Assembly (NCBI GenBank): GCA_003555075.1
Contig: PWHW01000002.1
Span: forward strand, 160,210 to 209,837
Reading direction: 5' to 3'
DNA length: 49,628 bases
Source: Candidatus Nealsoniibacteriota bacterium
Lineage (GTDB): Bacteria > Patescibacteriota > Minisyncoccia > Minisyncoccales > PWPS01
The notes under the pieces were generated by a model. It searched no databases and was not told where the DNA came from. It saw only the letters and a program-made list of their open reading frames with translations. Made by a program: the position numbers and the translations under genes. This document shows positions 17,239-25,840 of the stretch, piece by piece; the stretch's first letter is position 1, and the number at the start of each line of letters is the position of its first letter.

Positions 17239-17697
17239 ATGAATAAAAATATATTAGCCATATTAATTGGAGCTGTTATTATTTTGGCAGCGTTCTATTT
17301 TGCCGCTCTTCCGGAGGAAAGAATAGATACAACAAACAATAATGTGACAGAAGAAGAGGATGGTGAAGAAAGGGAGGAAGATGAGGTGGTAGAGAACGAA
17401 GAGAGTATCAGTGAAGATGATGTAGACATAACAGAAGATTTCATTAGTTGCTTAGAGGAGAAAGGAGTGGTCATTTATGGCAGTAAGTTCTGCCCCGCTT
17501 GCACAATGATGGTAGAATCTCTCGGAGGTCATGAAATGGCAGAACCGGTATATGTGGAATGTACGGAAGAAGAAGCGAGGTGTGACGAGGAAATGGAAGG
17601 AGGAGCGGTTCCTGAGATACAGATAGAAGGAGAGGTCTTTAAAGTGGGTGCGATTGCTCCCGAAGTTCTTGCCAAAGAAACAAATTGCGAATTATAA
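17239..17697 (+). CDS. Membrane-anchored thioredoxin/glutaredoxin-fold protein
   Basis: N-terminal TM, acidic linker, VVIYGSKFCPACTMMVESLGG (CPAC) and VPEIQIEGE (cis-Pro). Confidence 0.82.
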   Translation: MNKNILAILIGAVIILAAFYFAALPEERIDTTNNNVTEEEDGEEREEDEVVENEESISEDDVDITEDFISCLEEKGVVIYGSKFCPACTMMVESLGGHEMAEPVYVECTEEEARCDEEMEGGAVPEIQIEGEVFKVGAIAPEVLAKETNCEL

Positions 17698-17715
17698 GAT
17701 TAAGCGGTTGCCGTT

Positions 17716-18885
17716 ATGAAAAAGAAGGGAATTCTTTTGATCCTTTTTTTTCTCTTTATGGCACTCCCTTTTTTCGTCATCGGAGAAGGGGATAGCGATA
17801 AAGATTCTAAAGGATCACTTCTTATAGATGAAGAAAGATTGGAGGAAGAGGTCGTTATTCATTTCTTTGATGATAGGCTTTGCCCTGTTTGCCAGAAGGC
17901 GAAGGATTATGCAAAGGAATTGGATGAGAGATATACTCAAGTAAGCTTGGAGCTTTACTCCATCACTGAAACGGAAAAATTGCATCAATTGGCCGATGAA
18001 AGGGGAGTTGAGGACTATGACATCATGGCTCCCACCATTTTCATCGGGGATAGTTTTCTTCAGTTTGCAAGTTTTTCCGAGAGGCATGAAAAAATGATGG
18101 TTGATGCCATTAAAGGAGAGGCAGTAGAAGAAGATTGTTGTATAATCGAGGTTCCTTTTTTGAATATAGAGGTAGATACAAGTGAGTGGTCTCTGGGTCT
18201 TGCCGCGGTAGTTCTTGGAACAGTGGACGGGTTCAATGTGTGCTCCATAGGAGCTCTCATGTTGATACTTTCCATGGTTCTTATGTTTGACTCCAAGAAG
18301 AAGATACTCTTTTTCGGAGGACTTTTTATTGTTACGGCTGTCATAGTATATGGAATACTGGTTTTTGCTTGGGGGTGGCTTCTCAACGTTCTGGTGAAGG
18401 AGATGGAACTTCTGCGAGCGATCATAGGTGTTGCGGCACTGGGAGGAGGTGCTTATTTCTTTAGAGAGTTTCTGCGATTCTATAGGCATGGACCGACTTG
18501 TAAGTCTTCGGAGTCAGCTTTGGCCCAGAAGGCTACCGAAAAATTGAAGAAATCTTTTCAGGATCCCAAAAAGGGGATGTGGTATTTGGCTCTTTCGGTC
18601 ATGTCGTTCGCAGCAATAATTACTTTAGTAGAACTTCCTTGCTCCATAGGGATACCTCTTACCTTTTCGGGAATATTGGCAGCTTCTGAAATATCTCTTG
18701 TTTCGTATATTCTTTATATAGCCATCTTCCTTTTCTTTTACATGCTCATTGAGCTCGTTATTTTTCTTGGAGCGGTATTTACCAAAGACATTTGGTTTGT
18801 AGGATCCAGAGTTATTACCTGGATAACGTTTGTTGGAGCAATGGTATTGTTCTATTTGGCGTTCTATTATTTACCGTTCTTTTAA
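17716..18885 (+). CDS. Thioredoxin-fold plus DsbD/CcdA-like transmembrane thiol protein
   Basis: Signal/TM, VVIHFFDDRLCPVCQKAKDYAKEL, then multi-TM domain with FNVCSIGA and VELPCSIGIP. Confidence 0.82.
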   Translation: MKKKGILLILFFLFMALPFFVIGEGDSDKDSKGSLLIDEERLEEEVVIHFFDDRLCPVCQKAKDYAKELDERYTQVSLELYSITETEKLHQLADERGVEDYDIMAPTIFIGDSFLQFASFSERHEKMMVDAIKGEAVEEDCCIIEVPFLNIEVDTSEWSLGLAAVVLGTVDGFNVCSIGALMLILSMVLMFDSKKKILFFGGLFIVTAVIVYGILVFAWGWLLNVLVKEMELLRAIIGVAALGGGAYFFREFLRFYRHGPTCKSSESALAQKATEKLKKSFQDPKKGMWYLALSVMSFAAIITLVELPCSIGIPLTFSGILAASEISLVSYILYIAIFLFFYMLIELVIFLGAVFTKDIWFVGSRVITWITFVGAMVLFYLAFYYLPFF

Positions 18886-18896
18886 TTAAAAAAATC

Positions 18897-19805
18897 ATGT
18901 ACGAATTAGTAATAATAGGAGGCGGCCCTGCAGGGATTACTGCCGGAATATATGCCGCAAGAAAAAAAATAAAGACCTTACTGATAACAAAGGATTTTTT
19001 GGGGCAAGCCGGTCTTACGGGAATTATTGAAAATTGGCCGGGGGAAAAAAAGATCAGCGGACCGGATCTCATGAGAAAATTTGAGGATCATCTCAAAGAG
19101 CATGATATTGATATAAAGGAAGGGGAGCAAGTATTTTCATTAAAAAAGAAAAAAAGATTCGTTGTATCTACGGAATGGGAGAGTATTGACGCAAAAGCGG
19201 TCATTGTTGCTACCGGAAGAAGACAAAAAAGGCTGGGGGTCAGAGGGGAAAAAGAGCTTACGGGTAAAGGAGTGGTTTATTGCACCACTTGTGATGCTCC
19301 TTTATTCAAGAACAAGAGTGTAGTTGTAGCAGGAGGGGGAAATGCCGGATTTGAAGCTGCCATTGAACTCACTGATCACGCGAAGAAAGTATTCCTTTTT
19401 GAGGGTGCCAACGATTTTAGCGCTGATGAGTTTTTGCAAGAACAAGCCAAGGAAAGAGGGGTAGAGTTATATACCGGAAGAACAATAGAAGAGATAAAAG
19501 GAGATAATTTTGTAGAAGAAGTTATTTACAATGATGCAGGCAACAAAGACAGAGACTCTATGAAAACCGAAGGCGTTTTTGTACAAATAGGATCTGTCGC
19601 TATAAATGATTTTTTAGATGACGAATTAGTGGATTTTGATAAGAATGGGGATATAATGATAGATCAAGGAAATTGCTTTACAAAGACCGAGGGGCTTCTT
19701 GCCGCCGGAGATGTTACTAACACAAGGGATAAGCAAATAATAGTTTCTTCGGGAGAGGGGGCCAAAGCAACTCTTTCTTTGTATGAATATCTAAAAAGAA
19801 AGTAA
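18897..19805 (+). CDS. Thioredoxin reductase-like / AhpF C-terminal-like flavoprotein
   Basis: GGGPAGITAGIYAARK, YCTTCDAP, AGGGNAGFEAA, GVFVQIG, GLLAAGDVTNTRDKQIIVSSGEGAKATLS. Start moved from 18792 to ATG 18897. Confidence 0.9.
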   Translation: MYELVIIGGGPAGITAGIYAARKKIKTLLITKDFLGQAGLTGIIENWPGEKKISGPDLMRKFEDHLKEHDIDIKEGEQVFSLKKKKRFVVSTEWESIDAKAVIVATGRRQKRLGVRGEKELTGKGVVYCTTCDAPLFKNKSVVVAGGGNAGFEAAIELTDHAKKVFLFEGANDFSADEFLQEQAKERGVELYTGRTIEEIKGDNFVEEVIYNDAGNKDRDSMKTEGVFVQIGSVAINDFLDDELVDFDKNGDIMIDQGNCFTKTEGLLAAGDVTNTRDKQIIVSSGEGAKATLSLYEYLKRK

Positions 19806-19827
19806 TGATGGTATCAAGGATATAAAG

Positions 19828-19860
19828 AAAAATGACAGGAACAAGACCTGTCATTTTTTG
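19828..19860. terminator. Bidirectional intrinsic terminator
   Basis: AATGACAGG-AACAAGA-CCTGTCATT flanked by A and T runs between convergent genes. Confidence 0.85.
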
Positions 19861-20096
19861 TATTTTTTCTTTAAAGCCATCCCTCCTCTCTTAGACCTCA
19901 CTTCTTTATGATAATTTAGTAATTCCCTAACCTCTTTATAAAGATACGGATCGACATTTTTCAGTCTTTTGCTTACGTCAATATGGATCGTGGTTTTACT
20001 TACTTTCAAGATTTCCGCGGCTTTTCGGACAGTAAGGCGCTTCTCCACCATCAGATGTCCCGCCCGCTTGACTCTCTCATAGCAATCTTCTTTCAC
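19851..20096 (-). CDS. SpoIIID-like transcriptional regulator
   Basis: VEKRLTVRKAAEILKVSKTTIHIDVSKRLKNVDPYLYKEVRELLNYHKEVRSKRGGMALKKKYKK; GTG start with AAGGAGGGGG. Confidence 0.88.
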   Translation of the reverse strand: MKEDCYERVKRAGHLMVEKRLTVRKAAEILKVSKTTIHIDVSKRLKNVDPYLYKEVRELLNYHKEVRSKRGGMALKKKYKK

Positions 20097-20115
20097 AGAA
20101 CCCCCTCCTTTTTCG

Positions 20116-20655
20116 CTAAACCTCCAGAGCCTTTCTGGTAATCAGGCTCATTGTGTCGTATTTGGCACTCATTAGATATCCTATTTCTTTGCCACTTATT
20201 CCGTAGAATGTGTGGTAAAAATTTCTTCCCAAAAGAGAATAATCTTTGAGAGTCATTGTTCTTCTATGGGCCCTTCCTATGAATACGGTGCAAATAAGAA
20301 AGCATACATCCCCAGCTCTTTGCCAGCTCAAATAATCGTTCATGTCCTCTACTTGTGAGAGATAGTCTATAGCGTAAAAACTGGGTAAAGGGTCTTTTAC
20401 GGTACTGGAGATCGTTTTTGCAATATACTTTCCGCAGAGAAAGAAGTCGGATTCCAGATGATTCTCCGTGATCAAGACCCCGGAGATCCTCTTTTCTATC
20501 ATTTTTTCCAGCTCATCGAAGTCTGCAAGCAATAGCTTCTCGCCGACAACTCTCTCTTTTTCTTTTTGCATTCTTTGCGCTTCCTTCATTAATTCTGAAA
20601 GTGTCCTTCTAAAGGATGCCTTTTTGAGATTTTTAAAGTGCAGAATATCTCCCAA
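20116..20655 (-). CDS. Protein of unknown function, cotranscribed with SpoIIID-like gene
   Basis: TTG start at 20655 preceded by AAGGAGGTG; the upstream ATG lies in the apparent -10 box so the 20700 start is unlikely. Confidence 0.65.
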   Translation of the reverse strand: MGDILHFKNLKKASFRRTLSELMKEAQRMQKEKERVVGEKLLLADFDELEKMIEKRISGVLITENHLESDFFLCGKYIAKTISSTVKDPLPSFYAIDYLSQVEDMNDYLSWQRAGDVCFLICTVFIGRAHRRTMTLKDYSLLGRNFYHTFYGISGKEIGYLMSAKYDTMSLITRKALEV

Positions 20656-20686
20656 CTTAAACACCTCCTTTTTGTGTAATGCTTGC

Positions 20687-20716
20687 ATATTTAACACCAC
20701 TTGTTATTTTTGTCAA
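20687..20716 (-). promoter_or_regulatory. Sigma70-like promoter with overlapping dyads
   Basis: TTGACA (20716-20711), 17-nt spacer, TAAATA (20692-20687) on the minus strand. Confidence 0.65.
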
Positions 20717-20811
20717 CACTATTAAGATAGTTAACAAGAGCAAAAGAGGTATTGGTATGGGTATTGAACGTGAACAAGGGTCCAATAAAAAAGATAACTA
20801 CATTAAGGAGT

Positions 20812-21411
20812 ATGAGTAAAATATTTCTTGCCACGCGAAATAAATACAAAGAAAAACAATTCTCTTATTTATTAAAGGATACGGGAATTGATATTGTGAC
20901 GATCACGGAATACGGTTTCAAGGAATCTCCGGATGAGGACGGGCTCACGGCAAGAGAAAACGCTCTTCTAAAGGCTCGTTTTTGGGTCAGAAGGTCGGGC
21001 CTTCCGACTCTGGCAGATGATGCGGGGCTGGAAGTGGATGCTTTAAACGGAGAACCGGGGGTAAAAGCAAGAAGATGGGGAGGGAGATTTCCCGATGATG
21101 TAAGCGACGAAGAGTGGCTCGATTATCTTTTAGAAAGAATGAAAGGGATTCCTTTTAGCAGGAGAACAGCACTATACAGGGCTGCTTGGGCACTGGTTCT
21201 ACCCAATAAGAAAGAGTATGTGAGAGATATAAAATTGAAATTTATCATACTCAAAGAACCGAAAAGAGGATATTCTCTGGGCTCTCCGATGAGCGCAGTA
21301 AGGTATTTTCCCGAGTATGGCAAAGTTGAGAACGAATTAACAGAAAAAGAGCAATGGGAGGAGCTTTATAGGGAAATGAAAGGTTTTGATATTCCAAGCA
21401 AGATCCGATGA
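20812..21411 (+). CDS. HAM1/RdgB-family protein, second divergent paralog
   Basis: LATRNKYKEKQF, ADDAGLEVDALNGEPGVKARRWGG; start at ATG 20812 behind AAGGAG. Confidence 0.8.
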   Translation: MSKIFLATRNKYKEKQFSYLLKDTGIDIVTITEYGFKESPDEDGLTARENALLKARFWVRRSGLPTLADDAGLEVDALNGEPGVKARRWGGRFPDDVSDEEWLDYLLERMKGIPFSRRTALYRAAWALVLPNKKEYVRDIKLKFIILKEPKRGYSLGSPMSAVRYFPEYGKVENELTEKEQWEELYREMKGFDIPSKIR

Positions 21412-22253
21412 AAAAAATATTTTTTTCTAAAGAGTGTTTAAATTATGGAGCGTTCCATATTGAGGGCCCTGAAAGAATAGAAGGAGCTGTAAAAGGGCTT
21501 AAAGAGAAGGGGTATCTTTTTTGCAAACCGGAAATTGCCACTGAAAAAGAACTTCTTCTGGTTCATAGTAAAAAATATATAGAAGAACTTAAAAGAGGGG
21601 AATTGATGAGGTGCCCCGATACTCCCGTTTATGATGGTATCTATGATCATGCAAGGTTTTCTGCGGGAAGTGCGATATCGGCAGCAAAGTCGGAAGGCTT
21701 TTCGATGATGAGACCTCCGGGACATCATGTGGGAAGTGAGGGGTTTGCTCTTGGAGTCAAAAGCAGGGGTTTCTGTTATTTGAATAATATTGCAATAGCT
21801 GTGAAGTGTCTTGGAAAGAGAACTCTCATCATTGATATTGACGGGCATCATGGGAACGGAACAGAAGAGATCTTCAAAGGTAATAAGGATGTGAGCTTCC
21901 TATCCCTTCATTGCAGATCGATCTATCCGGGAACCGGCTTGAGTTCTCAGGGAAATTGCTTCAATTTTCCCTTAAGGGAAAATTGTGGCGGAGATATTTA
22001 CCTAAGAACACTTAAAAGAGGCTTAAGGATGATCGATATGGAAAAAGTAGAGCTTATAGCTGTTTCTGCGGGATTTGACGGTTTTAAAGGAGATCTGGCG
22101 TCTTTGGGACTTGCGGGAGATGATTTTTTTGAGATAGGGAAACTTCTTGGTAAAGAGAAGAGGCCAACTTTTTTTGTTCTTGAAGGAGGTTATGTTTCCG
22201 CCAATATAGAGGAGGGGATAGATAAGATCCTAAAAGGCTTTGAACGCAAATAG
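21408..22253 (+). CDS. Histone deacetylase superfamily protein
   Basis: RPPGHHVGSEGFALG..GFCYLNNIAIA, IDIDGHHGNGTEEIF, LHCRSIYPGTG, SAGFDGFKGD. Confidence 0.93.
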   Translation: MKKIFFSKECLNYGAFHIEGPERIEGAVKGLKEKGYLFCKPEIATEKELLLVHSKKYIEELKRGELMRCPDTPVYDGIYDHARFSAGSAISAAKSEGFSMMRPPGHHVGSEGFALGVKSRGFCYLNNIAIAVKCLGKRTLIIDIDGHHGNGTEEIFKGNKDVSFLSLHCRSIYPGTGLSSQGNCFNFPLRENCGGDIYLRTLKRGLRMIDMEKVELIAVSAGFDGFKGDLASLGLAGDDFFEIGKLLGKEKRPTFFVLEGGYVSANIEEGIDKILKGFERK

Positions 22254-22321
22254 ATAATCCATTTACAAAATATTTTTTTATTGTATTATATAGCAAAGAA
22301 ATTCAAGAAGGAGGGTTTAAT

Positions 22322-22534
22322 ATGCAGATCTATTCCGCGCCAAAGAGTGTACTTGAGGACGAAAAGAAGAAAAAAACTCTGAAAATAATGGAATCCGTAG
22401 GAGTAAGAATAGAAGAAAAAGAAGATAGGGTCGATGTACATTTCTTAAACGGAGTGGATGTAAGAGCACTGATGGAAAAATTTCCGGAAGTGGAAGAATT
22501 GAATTTAAAAAAGCTCTTTGAGAGGGTCAAATAA
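22322..22534 (+). CDS. Small protein of unknown function
   Basis: 70-aa ORF with AAGGAGGG upstream and terminator downstream. Confidence 0.65.
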   Translation: MQIYSAPKSVLEDEKKKKTLKIMESVGVRIEEKEDRVDVHFLNGVDVRALMEKFPEVEELNLKKLFERVK

Positions 22535-22542
22535 TGACCATA

Positions 22543-22571
22543 AAAACCGAGAATATTTTCTCGGTTTTTTT
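22543..22571 (+). terminator. Rho-independent terminator
   Basis: AAACCGAGAA-TATT-TTCTCGGTTT plus T run. Confidence 0.88.
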
Positions 22572-22675
22572 ATATATTGCTGCCAATAAGCAAGTTCTGT
22601 TGTAAGATGGAAAAGTATTTATCTTTAAGTGGAAAAGATGTATATTGAATAAGAAATTATATTTTGATATTCTCA

Positions 22676-23287
22676 ATGAAGGTGAAAACATATTGCTTTG
22701 ATTTTGATGGCACGATAGCTGACACCGTCCCCATTATCACGGGAACAATGAGAGGGTTTCTTAAAGAGAGAAAAGAAAGAGAGGATGGTGAAAAGTTTTT
22801 GCAGATGATAAGGGATGGGGGAGTCGAGGAAGCGCTTGAAGATACGAATATTCCCCGATATAAACTATTTTTTTTATACAGGGAAGTAAGAAAAAGGATG
22901 GAGAAGGAGATTTCGGAAGCTGTTGTTAAAGAAGGGATGAAAGATGTTATCTGTAATCTAAAGAAAGATGGTAATAGGCTGGGAATATTGACTTCCAATT
23001 CGCAAAGCAATGTGATAGGCTTCCTTAAGAAGAATGACCTGCTGGTCTTTGATTTCATAAAAGAGTCGGGGTTATTCGGAAAAGGGAGGGAACTTAAAAA
23101 ATTAAAAAGAAAAGGAGGGATTTTTATTTATATTGGCGACGAGGTAAGAGATATAAAGGCCGGGAAAAAGGCTGGCGCAATAACAATTGCCGTTCCATGG
23201 GGTCTTGGCTTAAAAAAATCTTTATCCCGCTCCGGTCCGAATGTATTAATAGAGAAGCCCGTCGATCTATTGAAACTCTCTTTTTAA
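22676..23287 (+). CDS. HAD-superfamily hydrolase
   Basis: YCFDFDGTIADTVP, LGILTSNS, YIGDEVRDIKAGKKAGAITIAVPWG. Confidence 0.9.
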   Translation: MKVKTYCFDFDGTIADTVPIITGTMRGFLKERKEREDGEKFLQMIRDGGVEEALEDTNIPRYKLFFLYREVRKRMEKEISEAVVKEGMKDVICNLKKDGNRLGILTSNSQSNVIGFLKKNDLLVFDFIKESGLFGKGRELKKLKRKGGIFIYIGDEVRDIKAGKKAGAITIAVPWGLGLKKSLSRSGPNVLIEKPVDLLKLSF

Positions 23288-23316
23288 AGTTTTGATAAAA
23301 TTTTTGTCATATTATT

Positions 23317-24522
23317 ATGGGAAAGAAGGTGCTTATGTTCGGTTGGGAGCTTCCGCCCCAAAATAGCGGGGGACTGGGGGTGGCTTGCTTGGGGCTTGCA
23401 AAGGGTCTGTCAAGAAAGAGCACAGAGATTACGTTTGTTCTTCCCAGAAAAAGTGAAGAAAACCCTTTTTTCCGTATCATTCCTGCCGGAACTTATTATA
23501 AAAAGAAAATAGAAGTGAACTCAATTTTATCTCCCTATCTTAACGAGAAAAGTTATAAAAGTGCTTTATCAAAAGAGGAGAATGATCTATACGGGAGAGA
23601 TCTTTTTGATGAGGTTGCAAGGTACAGAAAGCAAGGAGGGATAATTGCCAAAGGAGAAGTGTTTGATATTATTCATGCTCATGATTGGCTATCCTTTGGA
23701 GCGGGGATAGAGGCTAAAAGAGTATCCGGAAAACCTCTTGTGGCCCATGTGCATGCTACTGAGTTTGACAGAGGAGGAGATAGTATAAATCAAGAGGTAT
23801 ACTTAAGAGAGAAGGAGGGAATGGAGGTGGCGGACAAGGTAATAGCGGTGAGTAATTACACAAAAGGAATCATAACCAATCATTACGGAATAGATCCGAA
23901 AAAGGTTGAAGTGGTGCACAACGGAGCGGGTTTCCTGGAAAAAGGGGACGAAAACTCAAGCGAGATACATAGATTAAAACGAGAGGGTAAGAGAGTGGTG
24001 CTTTTTGTGGGCAGGTTAACGCTCCAGAAAGGTCCTGATTATTTCATTCGTGCTGCAAAAAGAGTTTGTGATATCTCGGATGATGTTTATTTTGTTATTT
24101 CGGGTTCGGGGGATATGGAGACGCAGTTAATGAGAGAAGTTGCCGGAATGGGTATTTCGGATAAAGTATTTTTTACAGGATTTTTGCGTGGAGAAAAGCT
24201 TAGGAGAATCTATAGAGAAGCCGATCTTTTTGTTATGCCCTCTGTTTCGGAACCTTTTGGGCTTACGCCGCTTGAATCGATAATAAATGGCACACCTGTG
24301 CTTTTGTCCAGACAATCCGGAGTATCGGAAGTACTTTCTCATGCTTTGAAAGTTGATTTTTGGGATATAGATGAAATGGCAAGTAAGATCTTATCTGTTT
24401 TAGAGTACAAACCCCTTTCACCTTGTCTTGTAGAAAATGGTAAAAAAGAGGTAGAAGGTATCACATGGGATGATGCTGCGGATAAGTGCGTAGCGGTGTA
24501 CAATGACCTTTTGAGCCGGTAA
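23317..24522 (+). CDS. Glycosyltransferase family 4 (glycogen synthase-like N-terminus)
   Basis: MFGWELPPQNSGGLGVACLGLAKGLS, HAHDWLS, VGRLTLQKGPDYF, MPSVSEPFGLTPLESI. Confidence 0.9.
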   Translation: MGKKVLMFGWELPPQNSGGLGVACLGLAKGLSRKSTEITFVLPRKSEENPFFRIIPAGTYYKKKIEVNSILSPYLNEKSYKSALSKEENDLYGRDLFDEVARYRKQGGIIAKGEVFDIIHAHDWLSFGAGIEAKRVSGKPLVAHVHATEFDRGGDSINQEVYLREKEGMEVADKVIAVSNYTKGIITNHYGIDPKKVEVVHNGAGFLEKGDENSSEIHRLKREGKRVVLFVGRLTLQKGPDYFIRAAKRVCDISDDVYFVISGSGDMETQLMREVAGMGISDKVFFTGFLRGEKLRRIYREADLFVMPSVSEPFGLTPLESIINGTPVLLSRQSGVSEVLSHALKVDFWDIDEMASKILSVLEYKPLSPCLVENGKKEVEGITWDDAADKCVAVYNDLLSR

Positions 24523-24584
24523 ACATTACAAATATATATAACCCATATTGCAAAAAGAAGTTTATATTTGCAAATTTCAAGATC

Positions 24585-25829
24585 ATGCCTTCTGTTTGTT
24601 TTTACTTTCAAGTTCATCAACCTTTCAGAATAAGAAGATACAGTTTCTTCGATATAGGAACCAATGCTTCTTACTTCAGTGAAGAAGGGGGTGATGATCT
24701 TAATAACAAGAGGGTAATGAAAAAGGTGGCGGAAAAATGTTATTTACCTACAAACAAGATACTTTTACAACTTCTTAAAGAGTATCCTGAATTTCGTATA
24801 AGTTTTTCTTTTTCAGGGGTTTCCATAGAGCAGATGGAAAAGTATGCCCCAGAGGTGCTAAAAAGTTTTCGTGATCTTGTAGATACGGGAAAGGTAGAGG
24901 TGCTCTCTGAAACCTATTATCATTCGCTTGCTTTTCTTCATTCCAAAGAAGAGTTTCGAGAGCAAACGGAAATGAATAAGAGGAAGATCGAAGAAGTGTT
25001 CTCCGTTAAACCAAGAATGTTCCGTTGTACAGAACTTGCCTACAGTAACGATATCGCAAAAGAAGCAAAGGAAATGGGTTTTGAAGGAATATTGGGAGAG
25101 GGTGTCGATCAGATTCTCGGATGGAGGAACCCCAATTTTCTTTATAAGCCGAAAGATGTTGATATGAGTTTATTCCTTAAGAATTACAGGCTTTCGGATG
25201 ATATAGCTTTTCGCTTCTCGGAAAGAACGTGGAAGGAGTATCCTCTTACGGCAGATAAATTTGCTCGCTGGATATCAAAGGTCAACGGTAACGGGGAGAT
25301 TGTCAACCTTTTCATGGATTATGAAACTTTTGGGGAGCACCAGTGGGAGGATACGGGAATCTTTGAATTCTTAAAGAACCTCCCGAAAGAAGTGTTAAAG
25401 AATAAAGATAATGATTTTGCGACCCTAACAGAGTGTGTAGAAAGATATTCCATAAAAGATGAGGTGGATGTTCCCTACATAACCTCTTGGGCTGATCTGG
25501 AAAGGGACCTTTCTGCTTGGGTTGGTAATGAAATGCAAAGAGATGCTCTTTCTAAGCTTTATAAAATGGAAAAAGATGTGATTTCCACGGGAGACGAGGA
25601 AATAATCGATACTTGGAGAAAATTTCAAACCTCTGATCAATTCTATTACATGAGTACCAAAGGAATGGGTTGCGGGGAGGTTCATAACTATTTTAATCCT
25701 TACAAATCTCCTTATGATGCCTTTATATCTTTTATGAATGCTTTGAATGATTTTAAGTTGAAAGTGGAAGATAAAAAGAAGAAAAAAAGATCTCCCAAGG
25801 GGCGTAGTAAGAGCAAATTAAAAAAATAA
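24585..25829 (+). CDS. Glycoside hydrolase family 57 protein (alpha-amylase-like)
   Basis: CFYFQVHQPFRIRRY, RCTELAYS (nucleophile region), NLFMDYETFGEHQW. Confidence 0.9.
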   Translation: MPSVCFYFQVHQPFRIRRYSFFDIGTNASYFSEEGGDDLNNKRVMKKVAEKCYLPTNKILLQLLKEYPEFRISFSFSGVSIEQMEKYAPEVLKSFRDLVDTGKVEVLSETYYHSLAFLHSKEEFREQTEMNKRKIEEVFSVKPRMFRCTELAYSNDIAKEAKEMGFEGILGEGVDQILGWRNPNFLYKPKDVDMSLFLKNYRLSDDIAFRFSERTWKEYPLTADKFARWISKVNGNGEIVNLFMDYETFGEHQWEDTGIFEFLKNLPKEVLKNKDNDFATLTECVERYSIKDEVDVPYITSWADLERDLSAWVGNEMQRDALSKLYKMEKDVISTGDEEIIDTWRKFQTSDQFYYMSTKGMGCGEVHNYFNPYKSPYDAFISFMNALNDFKLKVEDKKKKKRSPKGRSKSKLKK

Positions 25830-25840
25830 TCAAGGAAAAT

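Noticed and set aside
20656-20700. N-terminal extension MVLNMQALHKKEVFK of the 20116 ORF
   Set aside because: The upstream ATG overlaps the apparent -10 box and precedes the expected transcript start; the TTG at 20655 with AAGGAGGTG is a better start.
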